The notes under the pieces: generated by a model
What the model was told of the DNA's origin: nothing
Database searches by the model: none
What the model saw: only the letters and a program-made list of their open reading frames with translations
From: an uncultured Desulfobulbaceae bacterium
Lineage (GTDB): Bacteria > Desulfobacterota > Desulfobulbia > Desulfobulbales > Desulfobulbaceae
Assembly: GCA_947260045.1 (NCBI GenBank)
Contig: CAMYOP010000021.1
Span: 1 to 17,122 of the forward strand
Direction of reading: 5' to 3'
DNA: 17,122 nucleotides
Program-made: the position numbers and the translations under genes
Part shown: piece by piece, positions 7,849 through 15,587 of the stretch
Position numbering within the stretch: position 1 is the stretch's first letter
Layout of the letters: each line of letters opens with the position of its first letter

Positions 7849-8775
7849 TTATAAACCTGTTGCTGCCATTTGCTTAGAAACAACTTCAACTGATTTCTCA
7901 AGGGCGGCACGCTCTTCATCGGTCATCTCAAATTCCAATATTCGCTCAACGCCCGCTTTCCCAAGAATAACAGGAGCACCAAGAAAATAACCTGAAATGC
8001 CAAATTCTCCTTCAAGATACACAGCACATGGCATAACCCGTTTGGTATCATTAATAACAGCCTCTGCCATTTCAACAGCAGCAAGACCAGGCGTAAAATA
8101 AGCACTACCAGTCTTAAGATGATTGACTATTTCGATACCACCTGTTTGGGTTCTCTTGACAATCTCATCAATCTGTTCCTGGTCAAGCAGATCTGTGATT
8201 GGAACACCTCCTACATTTGCCAGCCTTACAAGTGGAACCATATTATCCCCATGTATTCCCATAACAAGGGCATTGACATCCTGTGGGGCCACACCAACAG
8301 CATCTGCCAGAAAAGTTCTATACCTGGCAGAATCAAGCACACCAGCCATACCTATTATTTTTTCTTTTTTAAGGCCAGATACTTTAAAGGCGGTATGAAC
8401 CATGGCATCGATTGGATTTGTTACGACGATCATGACACAGTCAGGTGAATGCTTGGCTGCTTCCTGGGCACAGGTCTTGACAATTTCGACATTTATTGCA
8501 AGGAGATCATCCCTTGACATACCAGGTTTTCGGGCAAGCCCTGCGGTAATTATGACAACGTCTGAATCAGCGGTATCAGCATAATCATTTGTGCCAACAA
8601 TGGTACCGGCAAAATTATCCAAAGGACCAGCCTGCCATAAATCAAGCGCTTTTCCCTGGGGAATTCCTTCCATAACGTCGAGTAAAACCACATTGCCTAA
8701 TTTTCGGGATAAAGCCCAGTGTGCGGCGGCTGCACCAACATTTCCTGCACCAATCACAGTTATTTTTTTCTGCAT
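7849..8775 (-). CDS. mdh: Malate dehydrogenase, LDH-like type
   Basis: Interconverts malate and oxaloacetate with NAD(H) in the cytoplasm, for the TCA cycle or its reductive branch. The 308 residues are typical of the LDH-like (tetrameric) MDH subfamily. Visible motifs are the dinucleotide loop GAGNVG (9-14), Asp33 at the end of strand two (NAD preference), the substrate loop ARKPGMSRDD with Arg82 and Arg88, VTNPID (Asn120), LDSARYR with Asp148 and Arg151, and the catalytic His175 in GIHGDNMVPL. Arg82, where lactate dehydrogenases have Gln, marks it as malate-specific. A GGAG lies about 10 bases before the ATG. It sits 43 bases after kdsB and 123 before the YvcK/CofD-like gene on the same strand, so the three probably form one operon. 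A small hairpin (CAGAT/ATCTG) follows the stop but has no T run. Confidence 0.97.
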   Translation of the reverse strand: MQKKITVIGAGNVGAAAAHWALSRKLGNVVLLDVMEGIPQGKALDLWQAGPLDNFAGTIVGTNDYADTADSDVVIITAGLARKPGMSRDDLLAINVEIVKTCAQEAAKHSPDCVMIVVTNPIDAMVHTAFKVSGLKKEKIIGMAGVLDSARYRTFLADAVGVAPQDVNALVMGIHGDNMVPLVRLANVGGVPITDLLDQEQIDEIVKRTQTGGIEIVNHLKTGSAYFTPGLAAVEMAEAVINDTKRVMPCAVYLEGEFGISGYFLGAPVILGKAGVERILEFEMTDEERAALEKSVEVVSKQMAATGL

Positions 8776-8818
8776 CTTCGTGAATCTCCGGTAATAAAAA
8801 ATTTAATCTTAATGCGGG

Positions 8819-9574
8819 CTACTTGCTCAGCAACTCTTCAACTCTTTGAGCATCTTTGGGTGTGTCAACCTCGATGGAGTCATATGTCGTTTTCACAACG
8901 CGAATCGTATATCCATATTCAAGGGCCCGCAGTTGTTCCAACTTCTCAAATCGTTCCCACTCTCCTTCTGGCAAACCGACAAAAGTTAATAAAAAACCTT
9001 TGCGATATCCATAAAAACCAAGATGTTTATAATAGGTGGGCTTTTCCTGATCCTCCGGGTTTCTCTGAAAGGGGATAGGAGCCCGAGAGAAATACAGTGC
9101 ATTGCCATGACAATCGAAAACTGTTTTCACGTGATTTGGATCGTCAATCTCCTCGGGTCGAATGATCTTGTAAATCAGGGTAGACATATGCAGGGCAGGA
9201 TCTTCAAGAAGAGGATTGGCCACCTGTTCAATCACCTCTGGTGGAAACAAGGGTTGATCCCCCTGAATATTAACCACTACATCGGTTTCTGATATCTCAA
9301 GCTTTTCAGCAGCTTCTGCCAGGCGGTCAGTTCCTGAGGCATGATCGGAACGGGTCATGACAACTTCACCACCAAAGGATCTTACAGCATCAGCTATACG
9401 ATCATCATCGGTTGCCACAACGACTCGGGCCAGCAATTCAACCTGCTGGGCTCTCTCAACAACATGTTGAATCATCGGTTTGCCACCGATAAGCGCAAGA
9501 GGTTTTCCTTCAAAACGATTTGAATGATACCTGGCTGGTATTATAGCTACAACCTCAGGTGTTTTTTCCTGCAT
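8819..9574 (-). CDS. kdsB: 3-deoxy-manno-octulosonate (Kdo) cytidylyltransferase
   Basis: Transfers CMP from CTP to Kdo, the activation step before Kdo is joined to lipid A; cytoplasmic. The 251 residues match the family's usual length. The N-terminus has the CTP-binding signature IIPARYHSNRFEGKPL (11-26, with Arg15, Arg20 and Lys24), then GKPMIQHV, ATDDDRI, TRSDHASGTDR and the metal-binding VNIQGDQPL with Asp106. The C-terminus has KHLGFYGYR and SIEVDTPKDA. AGGAA lies five bases before the ATG. It is the first gene of the probable kdsB-mdh-YvcK-like unit. Some KdsB enzymes, as in Shewanella, are specific for 8-amino-Kdo; a KdnA-like aminotransferase 1 kb away makes that worth considering, but specificity cannot be read from these motifs. 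Confidence 0.97.
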   Translation of the reverse strand: MQEKTPEVVAIIPARYHSNRFEGKPLALIGGKPMIQHVVERAQQVELLARVVVATDDDRIADAVRSFGGEVVMTRSDHASGTDRLAEAAEKLEISETDVVVNIQGDQPLFPPEVIEQVANPLLEDPALHMSTLIYKIIRPEEIDDPNHVKTVFDCHGNALYFSRAPIPFQRNPEDQEKPTYYKHLGFYGYRKGFLLTFVGLPEGEWERFEKLEQLRALEYGYTIRVVKTTYDSIEVDTPKDAQRVEELLSK

Positions 9575-9622
9575 ACTGTTTCCTGATTCAATTACTTATG
9601 GATTATGAATATAGAAAATTTC

Positions 9623-9689
9623 CTATCTGCTTTTCAGTCTGTCATGCAAAGTGAAAAACTCAATGCGATCAGATAGATAACTTTTCAGT
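9623..9689. promoter_or_regulatory. Nested inverted repeats and a direct repeat in the kdsB-rsmJ divergent gap
   Basis: The 245-base region between the divergent kdsB and rsmJ genes holds CTATCTG (9623-9629) matched by CAGATAG (9670-9676), and inside it TTTTCA (9631-9636) matched by TGAAAA (9652-9657). In addition, CTTTTCAGT occurs twice in direct orientation (9630-9638 and 9681-9689). The arrangement could be a binding site or an RNA structure in the kdsB leader. No convincing -35/-10 pair was found for either gene. Short repeats like these can arise by chance in AT-rich DNA. Confidence 0.25.
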
Positions 9690-9819
9690 GAGCGACCTGC
9701 TGGATCTCTCTTTGATTTTCCACAACATTGTATGATACATTGGCAGCTCAGATATGGCAACGATTTAACCAAAACCATTTTTTCAAGACCAACTTACCTT
9801 TAAAAACAGCAGCTAAACA

Positions 9820-10596
9820 ATGCAAAATATATGTGTTACCACATGCGATACTTCACTGGTAGAACAGGCCAAGGAGCTTGCAGGAAAGCTCGGTTTGAAC
9901 TTTCAAATCAATTGCCCAGAAGATATAGAAGGTGCTCTCACGCTGACCACAAGCAATCTTGAGTTCAGACTTATGGAGAATGATAAAAGTCTTAGCACGG
10001 TAAAGGTCGACTTTATTGAAGGATCATTTGGATATCGCAGAGCACATGGCGGCAATAAAACACTCAGGCAGGCTGTGGGAATAAAAAAAGGCTATAGACC
10101 TCAAATTATTGATGCAACTGGTGGTTTTGGCAGAGATAGTTTTCTCATGGCTCTAGCAGGATGCCGCATTACCGTCTGTGAACGTAATCCTGTTATTTTT
10201 GCGTTACTTGAAGACGGATTGAAACGAGCCCTGATGCATAGTGCAACCGTTGAAACCGCGTCTAAGATTACACTAATGAAAAAAGATGCCTGTAGCCTTT
10301 TTCACGAAATGGAAAAAAGTGGCAAGCTGGTAGAAGTTGTCTATCTTGACCCAATGTATCCAGCACGAAGTAAAAGCGCCAAGGTAAAGAAGGAACTGCA
10401 GCTCCTGCAGCTCCTTTTAGGTCATGATACAGAAAGTAACAATCTCTTTGACTTAGCCATGCAAATCAGCACAAAAAGAGTTGTGGTCAAAAGACCTCAA
10501 GCAGCGTCATTCTTAACGAAAATCTCACCTTCCTATAGCCTGAAAGGTAAGACAACTCGCTTTGACATTTACCTGCGTCAGCAAAAAACCTTATGA
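9820..10596 (+). CDS. rsmJ: 16S rRNA (guanine-1516-N2) methyltransferase
   Basis: Methylates G1516 of 16S rRNA using S-adenosylmethionine (YhiQ family). The 258 residues fit the family (E. coli about 250). The SAM site IDATGGFGRDS (97-107) is followed by the acidic ERNP (121-124), then EDGLKRAL, the catalytic-region YLDPMYPARSKSAKVKKE (175-192), and the late VVVKRP and RFDIYL. The order and spacing follow RsmJ closely. The ATG at 9820 gives the expected N-terminus, but no Shine-Dalgarno sequence is visible before it. It stands alone on the plus strand, divergent from kdsB and convergent with the aminotransferase gene, whose stop codon overlaps its own by six bases. Confidence 0.94.
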   Translation: MQNICVTTCDTSLVEQAKELAGKLGLNFQINCPEDIEGALTLTTSNLEFRLMENDKSLSTVKVDFIEGSFGYRRAHGGNKTLRQAVGIKKGYRPQIIDATGGFGRDSFLMALAGCRITVCERNPVIFALLEDGLKRALMHSATVETASKITLMKKDACSLFHEMEKSGKLVEVVYLDPMYPARSKSAKVKKELQLLQLLLGHDTESNNLFDLAMQISTKRVVVKRPQAASFLTKISPSYSLKGKTTRFDIYLRQQKTL

Positions 10597-11790
10597 GGCT
10601 GCTGCGTTATGAAGCGCTGATACCATTTTTTCTTTCTGCTCATCCCCCATCTTAATAGGCACCTGGTACACAAGGGTTCTTGACATTATATCAGCTGACT
10701 GAGGTAATGCTTCAGGATCGTAAATAACCCGTCGTTTTCCATTTTCTGCAAATGGCCAGCCATTGTCAGCAAGTGTTGATCCAGCTGTTAGATGTTCCCA
10801 TTGGGGATAAAAATGCCAGGTGTTTTCACCAAAATTTATGGCTCCCACACCGTATTCACGCAATACTTGATTCACGGCAGCAGCTCTTTCTTTACTCTCC
10901 AGGATAAAAGCAAAAAAAGTGGCAGAATCCCCCTTTTCATCAAGTATCGTTCGAAAGGATACACCAGGAATAGCCGAAGCAGCTTCCTTCAAAATAGCTT
11001 TATTGGCTTTTTGCGAAATAATCATCTGATCAAGTTTTGCCAATTGTGCCAGCCCCATTGCTCCCTGGAGTTCCATCATCCTGTAATTGAAACCGACAAA
11101 ACGTCTTCCCTCACCACCTCGACCTCCAGGATTAACAGCGTGATCGTGACCATGATCATGGTATTCTGACATATTTCGCCATAAATTCTCATTATCTGTG
11201 ATTACCATTCCCCCTTCGCCAGTGGTCATGGTTTTAACAGAATCAAATGAAAAAGTACCACAAGTGCCAAAGGATCCCAGGTGTTTCCCATTAAGCCGTG
11301 CACCTGCAGCCTGGGCGGCGTCTTCGATGACTGGGATGCCATGCTTGTCAGCTATGACCATTATTTCTTCTATTCTTGCCTGGGCTCCGAGCATATGAAC
11401 AGGAATGATAGCTTTCGTCTTATCTGTAATTTTACGCTCAAGGTCAGCTGGATCCATATTCAGTGTTTCATCAACTTCGGTGAAAACAGGAATAGCACCA
11501 ACATCTAAAATTGCTTCCCAGGTAGCAACAAAGGTAAATGACTGTGTAATGACTTCATCACCAGCACCAACACCAAGCGCTGTCAGTGCTACCTTTAAGG
11601 CTGCAGTACCCGAGGTAACAGCCTGACCAAAAGAACTGTCTGCATACTTGGCAAAAGCTTCTTCAAATTCTTTTACCTTATAAACACCTTGACGTTGCGG
11701 ACCGAATTCATACCGAAAAAGAATCCCAGTATCAAGCACTTCCAGGATCTGCTGTTTTTCTTCCTCACCAAAAACTTCAAAACCGGGCAT
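10591..11790 (-). CDS. DegT/DnrJ/EryC1/StrS-family PLP aminotransferase, KdnA-like
   Basis: PLP-dependent sugar aminotransferase of 399 residues. Visible features are SGTAAL (60-65, phosphate of PLP), the cofactor-stacking and pyridine-N region FTFVA and IEDAAQ with Asp157, the Schiff-base Lys186 in SFDSVKTMTTGEGG, a His-rich DHGHDH (212-217), GFNYRMMELQGAMGL and a late IMSRTLVYQ. The MPGFE-x-FG-x-EEK start, FRY-x-F segment, DSVKT with GEGG, DHGHDH and IMSRT together resemble, from memory, KdnA of Shewanella, which makes 8-amino-3,8-dideoxy-manno-octulosonate (8-amino-Kdo). Its oxidase partner KdnB is not in the window, so the substrate is inferred. GAGGGA lies six bases before the ATG. It follows panD by nine bases and is the last gene of the TPR-panC-panD unit. 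Another nucleotide-sugar or Kdo-like substrate is possible. Confidence 0.9.
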   Translation of the reverse strand: MPGFEVFGEEEKQQILEVLDTGILFRYEFGPQRQGVYKVKEFEEAFAKYADSSFGQAVTSGTAALKVALTALGVGAGDEVITQSFTFVATWEAILDVGAIPVFTEVDETLNMDPADLERKITDKTKAIIPVHMLGAQARIEEIMVIADKHGIPVIEDAAQAAGARLNGKHLGSFGTCGTFSFDSVKTMTTGEGGMVITDNENLWRNMSEYHDHGHDHAVNPGGRGGEGRRFVGFNYRMMELQGAMGLAQLAKLDQMIISQKANKAILKEAASAIPGVSFRTILDEKGDSATFFAFILESKERAAAVNQVLREYGVGAINFGENTWHFYPQWEHLTAGSTLADNGWPFAENGKRRVIYDPEALPQSADIMSRTLVYQVPIKMGDEQKEKMVSALHNAAAS

Positions 11791-11799
11791 ACTATTCCC

Positions 11800-12162
11800 T
11801 CACCTATCAAGTTGTTCTTTTACTTTATTCTCTTCATCAAGCAGAAGAATTATCGGCTTATAGGCAGCCAAATCCTCTTCTGGCATATGAACGTAGGTTG
11901 CAATAATTATCAGATCATCAACCAGGCCTTTGCGAGCTGCAGCACCATTTAGTCCAATTACACCTGAACCTGCCTCACCCTCAATTGCATAAGTATCAAA
12001 ACGTTCGCCATTGTTGATGTTATACACCTTTACTTTTTCAAAAGGGATAATACCAGCAGCATCCAGGAGATCCTTATCAATTGTCAGACTTCCTTCATAA
12101 TTCAGATCTGACTCCGTCACCGTTGCCCGGTGTATTTTTGCTTTTAATACTTGTCGAAACAT
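11800..12162 (-). CDS. panD: Aspartate 1-decarboxylase (pyruvoyl enzyme precursor)
   Basis: Decarboxylates L-aspartate to beta-alanine for pantothenate synthesis; cytoplasmic tetramer. It is made as a proenzyme that cleaves itself between Gly24 and Ser25, leaving a pyruvoyl cofactor on the beta chain; the site is visible as YEGSLTID (22-29). Other conserved parts are the FRQVLKAKIHRATVT N-terminus with Lys9, KVYNINNGERFDTYAI with Asn and Arg of the substrate pocket, the GLNGAAAR turn and the YVHMPEED segment. The 120 residues are the usual size. A TGGA is six bases before the ATG. It lies 116 bases after panC and nine before the aminotransferase, so PanD and PanC provide the two substrates' convergence on pantothenate. 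Confidence 0.97.
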   Translation of the reverse strand: MFRQVLKAKIHRATVTESDLNYEGSLTIDKDLLDAAGIIPFEKVKVYNINNGERFDTYAIEGEAGSGVIGLNGAAARKGLVDDLIIIATYVHMPEEDLAAYKPIILLLDEENKVKEQLDR

Positions 12163-12190
12163 AATTTTCCACGAATAATTTTGATTAGTA

Positions 12191-12246
12191 GTATCCAGGT
12201 GATACTTTCACAGGCAGCAAGCCCTTGCAAGTGATTAACCCTTGCA
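12191..12246. repeat. Hairpins and a repeated octamer in the panC-panD gap
   Basis: The 116-base gap between panC and panD holds GTATCCAGGTGATAC (12191-12205, 5-base arms) and two direct copies of CCCTTGCA (12222-12229 and 12239-12246). On the minus strand CCTTGCCTGCAAGG forms a 6-base stem overlapping one copy. None is followed by a T run. It could be an internal processing or attenuation site within the operon, or a weak promoter region for panD. Confidence 0.25.
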
Positions 12247-12278
12247 GGCAAGGCCCAAGTACACCGTATTTTCTCTTT

Positions 12279-13124
12279 TTACAGAAGAAACCCGTTATCA
12301 ATAAGTCGAACCTTATTATCAACTAGCACAGCAAGAGCTAGCACGGTATCTTCATCCACAACATTGACAGGCAAAAGGTTCACCTGATCAACAAAACTTA
12401 TATAATCAAGGGAAACCTTGCCATACTGACCAAGAAATTTTTTCAGCCTTTCATCAAGCTCCACAGTATCTCGTGTTCCGGCTTTCACCTGCTCTCTGGC
12501 AAGTTGCAAAGATCGATACAGGCAGAGTGAAGTTTCTCTGTCATTTTGATCGAGGTAGGTGTTTCTCGAACTTTTGGCAAGCCCATCTGATTCTCGTACA
12601 ATTGGATGTCCAAGTATTTGCACATCCATATGCAGGTCTTTAACCATCCTCCGAATGACCGCAAGCTGTTGAAAATCCTTTTGGCCAAAGACAGCAATAT
12701 CTGGCTGCACAATATTTAACAATTTAGCAACAACCGTAGTTACGCCCGTAAAATGTCCAGTTCTGCTAGCTCCACATAATCCCGTCGAAATATCATTAAC
12801 AGAAACATAGGTCTGAAAACCATCGGGATACATGTCCTCAGGCTTGGGAGCAAAAAGCACTGCAACATTTTCATTTTTCGCAAGATCAGTATCACGTTCA
12901 AAGTTTCGGGGATACTTGGCAAAATCTTCGTTTGGGCCAAACTGGGTAGGATTTACAAACAAACTGACAACAACACAATCGGCTGATTTTGCAGCCTGGC
13001 GCATCAAGCTCAAATGACCTTCATGGAAAAAACCCATGGTTGGTACAAAACCTATGGAGTTACCATTTTTTATTTGCTTCTTAGACCATCTGGTCATTTC
13101 ACCCGGCGACTGAATTAACTTCAT
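12279..13124 (-). CDS. panC: Pantothenate synthetase (pantoate-beta-alanine ligase)
   Basis: Joins pantoate and beta-alanine with ATP through a pantoyl-adenylate; last step of pantothenate synthesis. The 281 residues match the family. The nucleotidyltransferase HIGH-type motif is PTMGFFHEGH (28-37), followed by SLFVNPTQFGPNEDF (54-68), TGHFTGVTTVV (122-132), GQKDFQQ (147-153) and the KMSKS-like RESDGLAKSSRN (177-188). The ATG overlaps the stop of the TPR gene by four bases (ATGA), with AGG just before it, so translation is probably coupled. The product of PanD downstream is its substrate. panB, which would supply the pantoate precursor, is not in the window. Confidence 0.97.
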   Translation of the reverse strand: MKLIQSPGEMTRWSKKQIKNGNSIGFVPTMGFFHEGHLSLMRQAAKSADCVVVSLFVNPTQFGPNEDFAKYPRNFERDTDLAKNENVAVLFAPKPEDMYPDGFQTYVSVNDISTGLCGASRTGHFTGVTTVVAKLLNIVQPDIAVFGQKDFQQLAVIRRMVKDLHMDVQILGHPIVRESDGLAKSSRNTYLDQNDRETSLCLYRSLQLAREQVKAGTRDTVELDERLKKFLGQYGKVSLDYISFVDQVNLLPVNVVDEDTVLALAVLVDNKVRLIDNGFLL

Positions 13125-13822
13125 TTCGCCTGTAAACGATGTATTCGAGCCTGAATCATTTCTCTCATACGATTAATCAAAGGAGCATCTCCGCTATCTT
13201 TGGTAAGTACAAGATATTTTTCATACATGCCCAGCGCATCTTGTTTTTTACCCTGCTTTTCATAAATACGTCCTAATGCTTCGTGGGCATTTGAAGAAAA
13301 ACTGGTAACACCAGTAAGCAGTTTATAATTTTCAACAGCCTTGTCAAATTTGGCACTATTCTCATAAAGGGCTGCAAGTTCACTTGTTACCAAGGTATAA
13401 AGAGGATTATCGCTTCCGATTTTTCCCTGAATTGCCAGAAGGGTTTCAATCCCCTCATCAAGGCGCCCTTCACTAACAGCCAGATGAGCAAGTTCGACCC
13501 TGGCCCAGGTCCCAACAGGGGTAGATCCATAATCGTTTACAACATTATTCAACAATGCACTTTTCTGGTCACCTTCAGCTGACACAGCCTCTGTTAAGGC
13601 ATTAGCAGCTTTCCGTACTTTATATTCGGTATAGGTTCCATACAGAGCCGTCACAGTAACAGCTGTAATAATACAAAAAACGATTATCCAAATGATAGTC
13701 TTGTTTTTTCGCAAAAAAGCAACCATTGCAGGGGGCAAATTGAGTTGCTCAAGAAGACCATCTGCTTCCACAAGTGTTGCCTCTTCTACGTGTCCTTTAT
13801 TGAAAGCACTTTGTTCCGCCAT
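13121..13822 (-). CDS. Membrane-anchored tetratricopeptide-repeat protein (YfgM/TPR_21-like)
   Basis: A 233-residue protein from the ATG at 13822, chosen because GGAAAGGAG lies about 12 bases upstream; a GTG at 13867 in the same frame would add 15 residues. One membrane helix (about 43-65, IIWIIVFCIITAVTVTAL) leaves a short cytoplasmic N-terminus and a long outer part. That part shows helical repeats typical of TPRs: YGSTPVGTWARVELAHLAV, then LVTSELAALYENSAKFDKAVENY and AHEALGRIYEKQGKKQDALGMYEKYL (given here in fragments across about 100-215). The layout resembles YfgM, a SecYEG-associated periplasmic chaperone subunit, but that family is broad and the role is inferred. It is the first gene of the panC-panD-aminotransferase unit and overlaps panC by four bases. 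Confidence 0.8.
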   Translation of the reverse strand: MAEQSAFNKGHVEEATLVEADGLLEQLNLPPAMVAFLRKNKTIIWIIVFCIITAVTVTALYGTYTEYKVRKAANALTEAVSAEGDQKSALLNNVVNDYGSTPVGTWARVELAHLAVSEGRLDEGIETLLAIQGKIGSDNPLYTLVTSELAALYENSAKFDKAVENYKLLTGVTSFSSNAHEALGRIYEKQGKKQDALGMYEKYLVLTKDSGDAPLINRMREMIQARIHRLQAK

Positions 13823-14207
13823 TTGGAATTTACGCTCCTTTCCAGATAGTTTATTCTCTTCAAACACTTTACCTGCTAATCATGTAGCGAGAAGACCTGC
13901 AAGCGTTTGACGTATAAGGATATTGCTTAAGATAGATTAGAACGGTAAGTATACTTCTGTCGGAAAAAAAAAGCATTAATGAATTTGCTTTTTCCACAGG
14001 GTACTTTCAGACATAAATTGTCTCCACTTTGAGAGCTATACTGATCAGTGCAAAGTATCTGTCCATTGCAATACAAACTACCTTAGTATCATTTACATAT
14101 TTCCCCTGAGTACAGAAATGACAACATTTTGGTGGCTATCTTTTCCAAATACATCAGGTTCATAATTATTTTTTGATTAAAAAAATCTAAAGTTATAACA
14201 GTCCACA
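13823..14207. other. Divergent intergenic region with a terminator-like hairpin and two palindromes
   Basis: This 385-base gap separates the TPR operon (minus) from xseA (plus) and has no supported gene. It holds a 10-base palindrome AAGTATACTT (13947-13956), an A-rich/T-rich hairpin (13963-13995; stem AAAAAGCA with TGCTTTTT, extended by GG and CC), and a second palindrome ACTGATCAGT (14040-14049). The hairpin looks like a bidirectional terminator, yet no gene ends there. Promoters for both flanking genes must lie here; a candidate for xseA is listed separately. Confidence 0.4.
14173..14199 (+). promoter_or_regulatory. Candidate xseA promoter giving a leaderless or near-leaderless transcript
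   Basis: TTGATT (14173-14178) and TATAAC (14194-14199) resemble sigma-70 -35 and -10 boxes with a 15-base spacer, slightly short. Only eight bases separate the -10 from the xseA ATG, so transcription would start at or next to the start codon. No Shine-Dalgarno sequence precedes that ATG, which fits. The region is AT-rich, so a chance match is possible. Confidence 0.35.
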
Positions 14208-15587
14208 ATGCAACAGCGAATATTTAGCGTATCAGAGCTTACTGCTTCCATCAGGGGCATCCTGGAGACTCAATTCACCTATATCAAGGTAGCAGGAGAA
14301 ATTTCAAACCTGCGCAAGCCGCATTCGGGACACCTCTATTTCACCTTAAAAGATTCTCAAGCCCAGCTAAAGACAGTCCTCTTCAAAATGCAGCAGCGCT
14401 ATCTCGACAAAGCGCTCGAAAATGGGCAACAGGTTATTTGCCATGGTAGAATTTCCGTTTATGAACCAAGGGGTGATTATCAGCTTATCGTTGACACGCT
14501 TGAATTTCACGGTGCAGGGGAACTGCAAAAAGCCTTTGAAAGATTAAAGAAAGGCTTGGCATCGGAAGGTCTTTTTGAAGCTTCTCATAAAAAAAGGCTG
14601 CCGGAAATACCACTTCATATTGCTCTGGTCACGTCACCAAAGGGTGCAGCTGTTCACGATTTCATCCGCGTGGCGACCATGCGCTTCCCATTGATTTCAA
14701 TATCTGTTTACCCTGTTCCTGTTCAAGGAGAGCAGGCTGCAGATGAAATTATTACCGCCATTAACACCCTCAACAGGGCCGGACAACATGATCTTATAGT
14801 TCTTTGCCGTGGAGGTGGATCAATAGAGGATTTATGGGCATTTAACGAAGAAAAACTCGCTCGGGCAATTTTCAATTCTTCCCTGCCAGTGGTGAGCGCA
14901 ATTGGTCACGAAATCGATTACACCATTGCTGATTTTGTTGCCGACCTACGCGCGCCAACACCAAGTGCGGCTGCGGAGATGATCCTCCCCGACCGGGTAG
15001 CCCTGGATCGCCTCCTGAAACAACAGCGGGAAAACTTGTTTCACTCAATAAGCACTAAGCTTAATGCTTATTCCTCACAGCTACAATTTTACAAGCAACT
15101 TTTAGGAGACATGCAATATCCACTGGACAATCTCTTTTTAAAACTTGACTACCTCTCTATTAATTTTGAACGAGTCTTTAAGGAAAACTTTACCGAGAAA
15201 CAACGAAAGATTGATCTGCTTCGCGGACAACTCCAAGAGAGAAATCCCCACCATGCTCTGGTATTTAACCAACAAAAAATCTCTGAGCTCAAAAGACGCC
15301 TTTTGCTGGCAGGCGCTGCTTGTATAGATTCGAGGAAAAGGAAAATTGCTAAACTGGGCGGCTTGCTTGATGCCGTAAGCCCTCTTGCTACCCTTTCTAG
15401 AGGCTATGCCATAGCAAGAAAAAAAACTGTCAGTAAAAGTATAGTAGCGAGAGCCGAACAGGTGAGGGAGGGTGAGAAAATTGAAATTCTACTCCACAAC
15501 GGAAGACTGGACTGTTCAGTTGATTGCACCTACAAAGAGAACGCCATCCAAAGGGAAAATGAAAAAGAGCCGCCAGAAGAAACTTAA
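14208..15587 (+). CDS. xseA: Exodeoxyribonuclease VII large subunit
   Basis: Catalytic large subunit of exonuclease VII, which degrades single-stranded DNA from both ends into short oligonucleotides in mismatch and damage repair. The 459 residues fit the family (E. coli 456). An N-terminal OB-fold DNA-binding domain (about 1-100; EISNLRKPHSGHLYFTLKD) is followed by the nuclease domain with ALVTSPKGAAVHDF (139-152), LCRGGGSIEDLWAFNEE (199-215) and SAIGHEIDYTIADFVADLRAPTPSAAAE (230-257, cited as a region), then a long coiled coil and the closing LSRGYAIARK near 400. No ribosome site is visible before the ATG; see the candidate leaderless promoter. The small-subunit gene xseB, often adjacent, is not present downstream. 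The last residues are highly charged and variable, as is common. Confidence 0.97.
   Translation: MQQRIFSVSELTASIRGILETQFTYIKVAGEISNLRKPHSGHLYFTLKDSQAQLKTVLFKMQQRYLDKALENGQQVICHGRISVYEPRGDYQLIVDTLEFHGAGELQKAFERLKKGLASEGLFEASHKKRLPEIPLHIALVTSPKGAAVHDFIRVATMRFPLISISVYPVPVQGEQAADEIITAINTLNRAGQHDLIVLCRGGGSIEDLWAFNEEKLARAIFNSSLPVVSAIGHEIDYTIADFVADLRAPTPSAAAEMILPDRVALDRLLKQQRENLFHSISTKLNAYSSQLQFYKQLLGDMQYPLDNLFLKLDYLSINFERVFKENFTEKQRKIDLLRGQLQERNPHHALVFNQQKISELKRRLLLAGAACIDSRKRKIAKLGGLLDAVSPLATLSRGYAIARKKTVSKSIVARAEQVREGEKIEILLHNGRLDCSVDCTYKENAIQRENEKEPPEET

Noticed and set aside
8119..8448. Plus-strand open frame of about 109 codons inside mdh
   Set aside because: It lies antisense to well-conserved MDH catalytic motifs, and its product has no recognisable domain.
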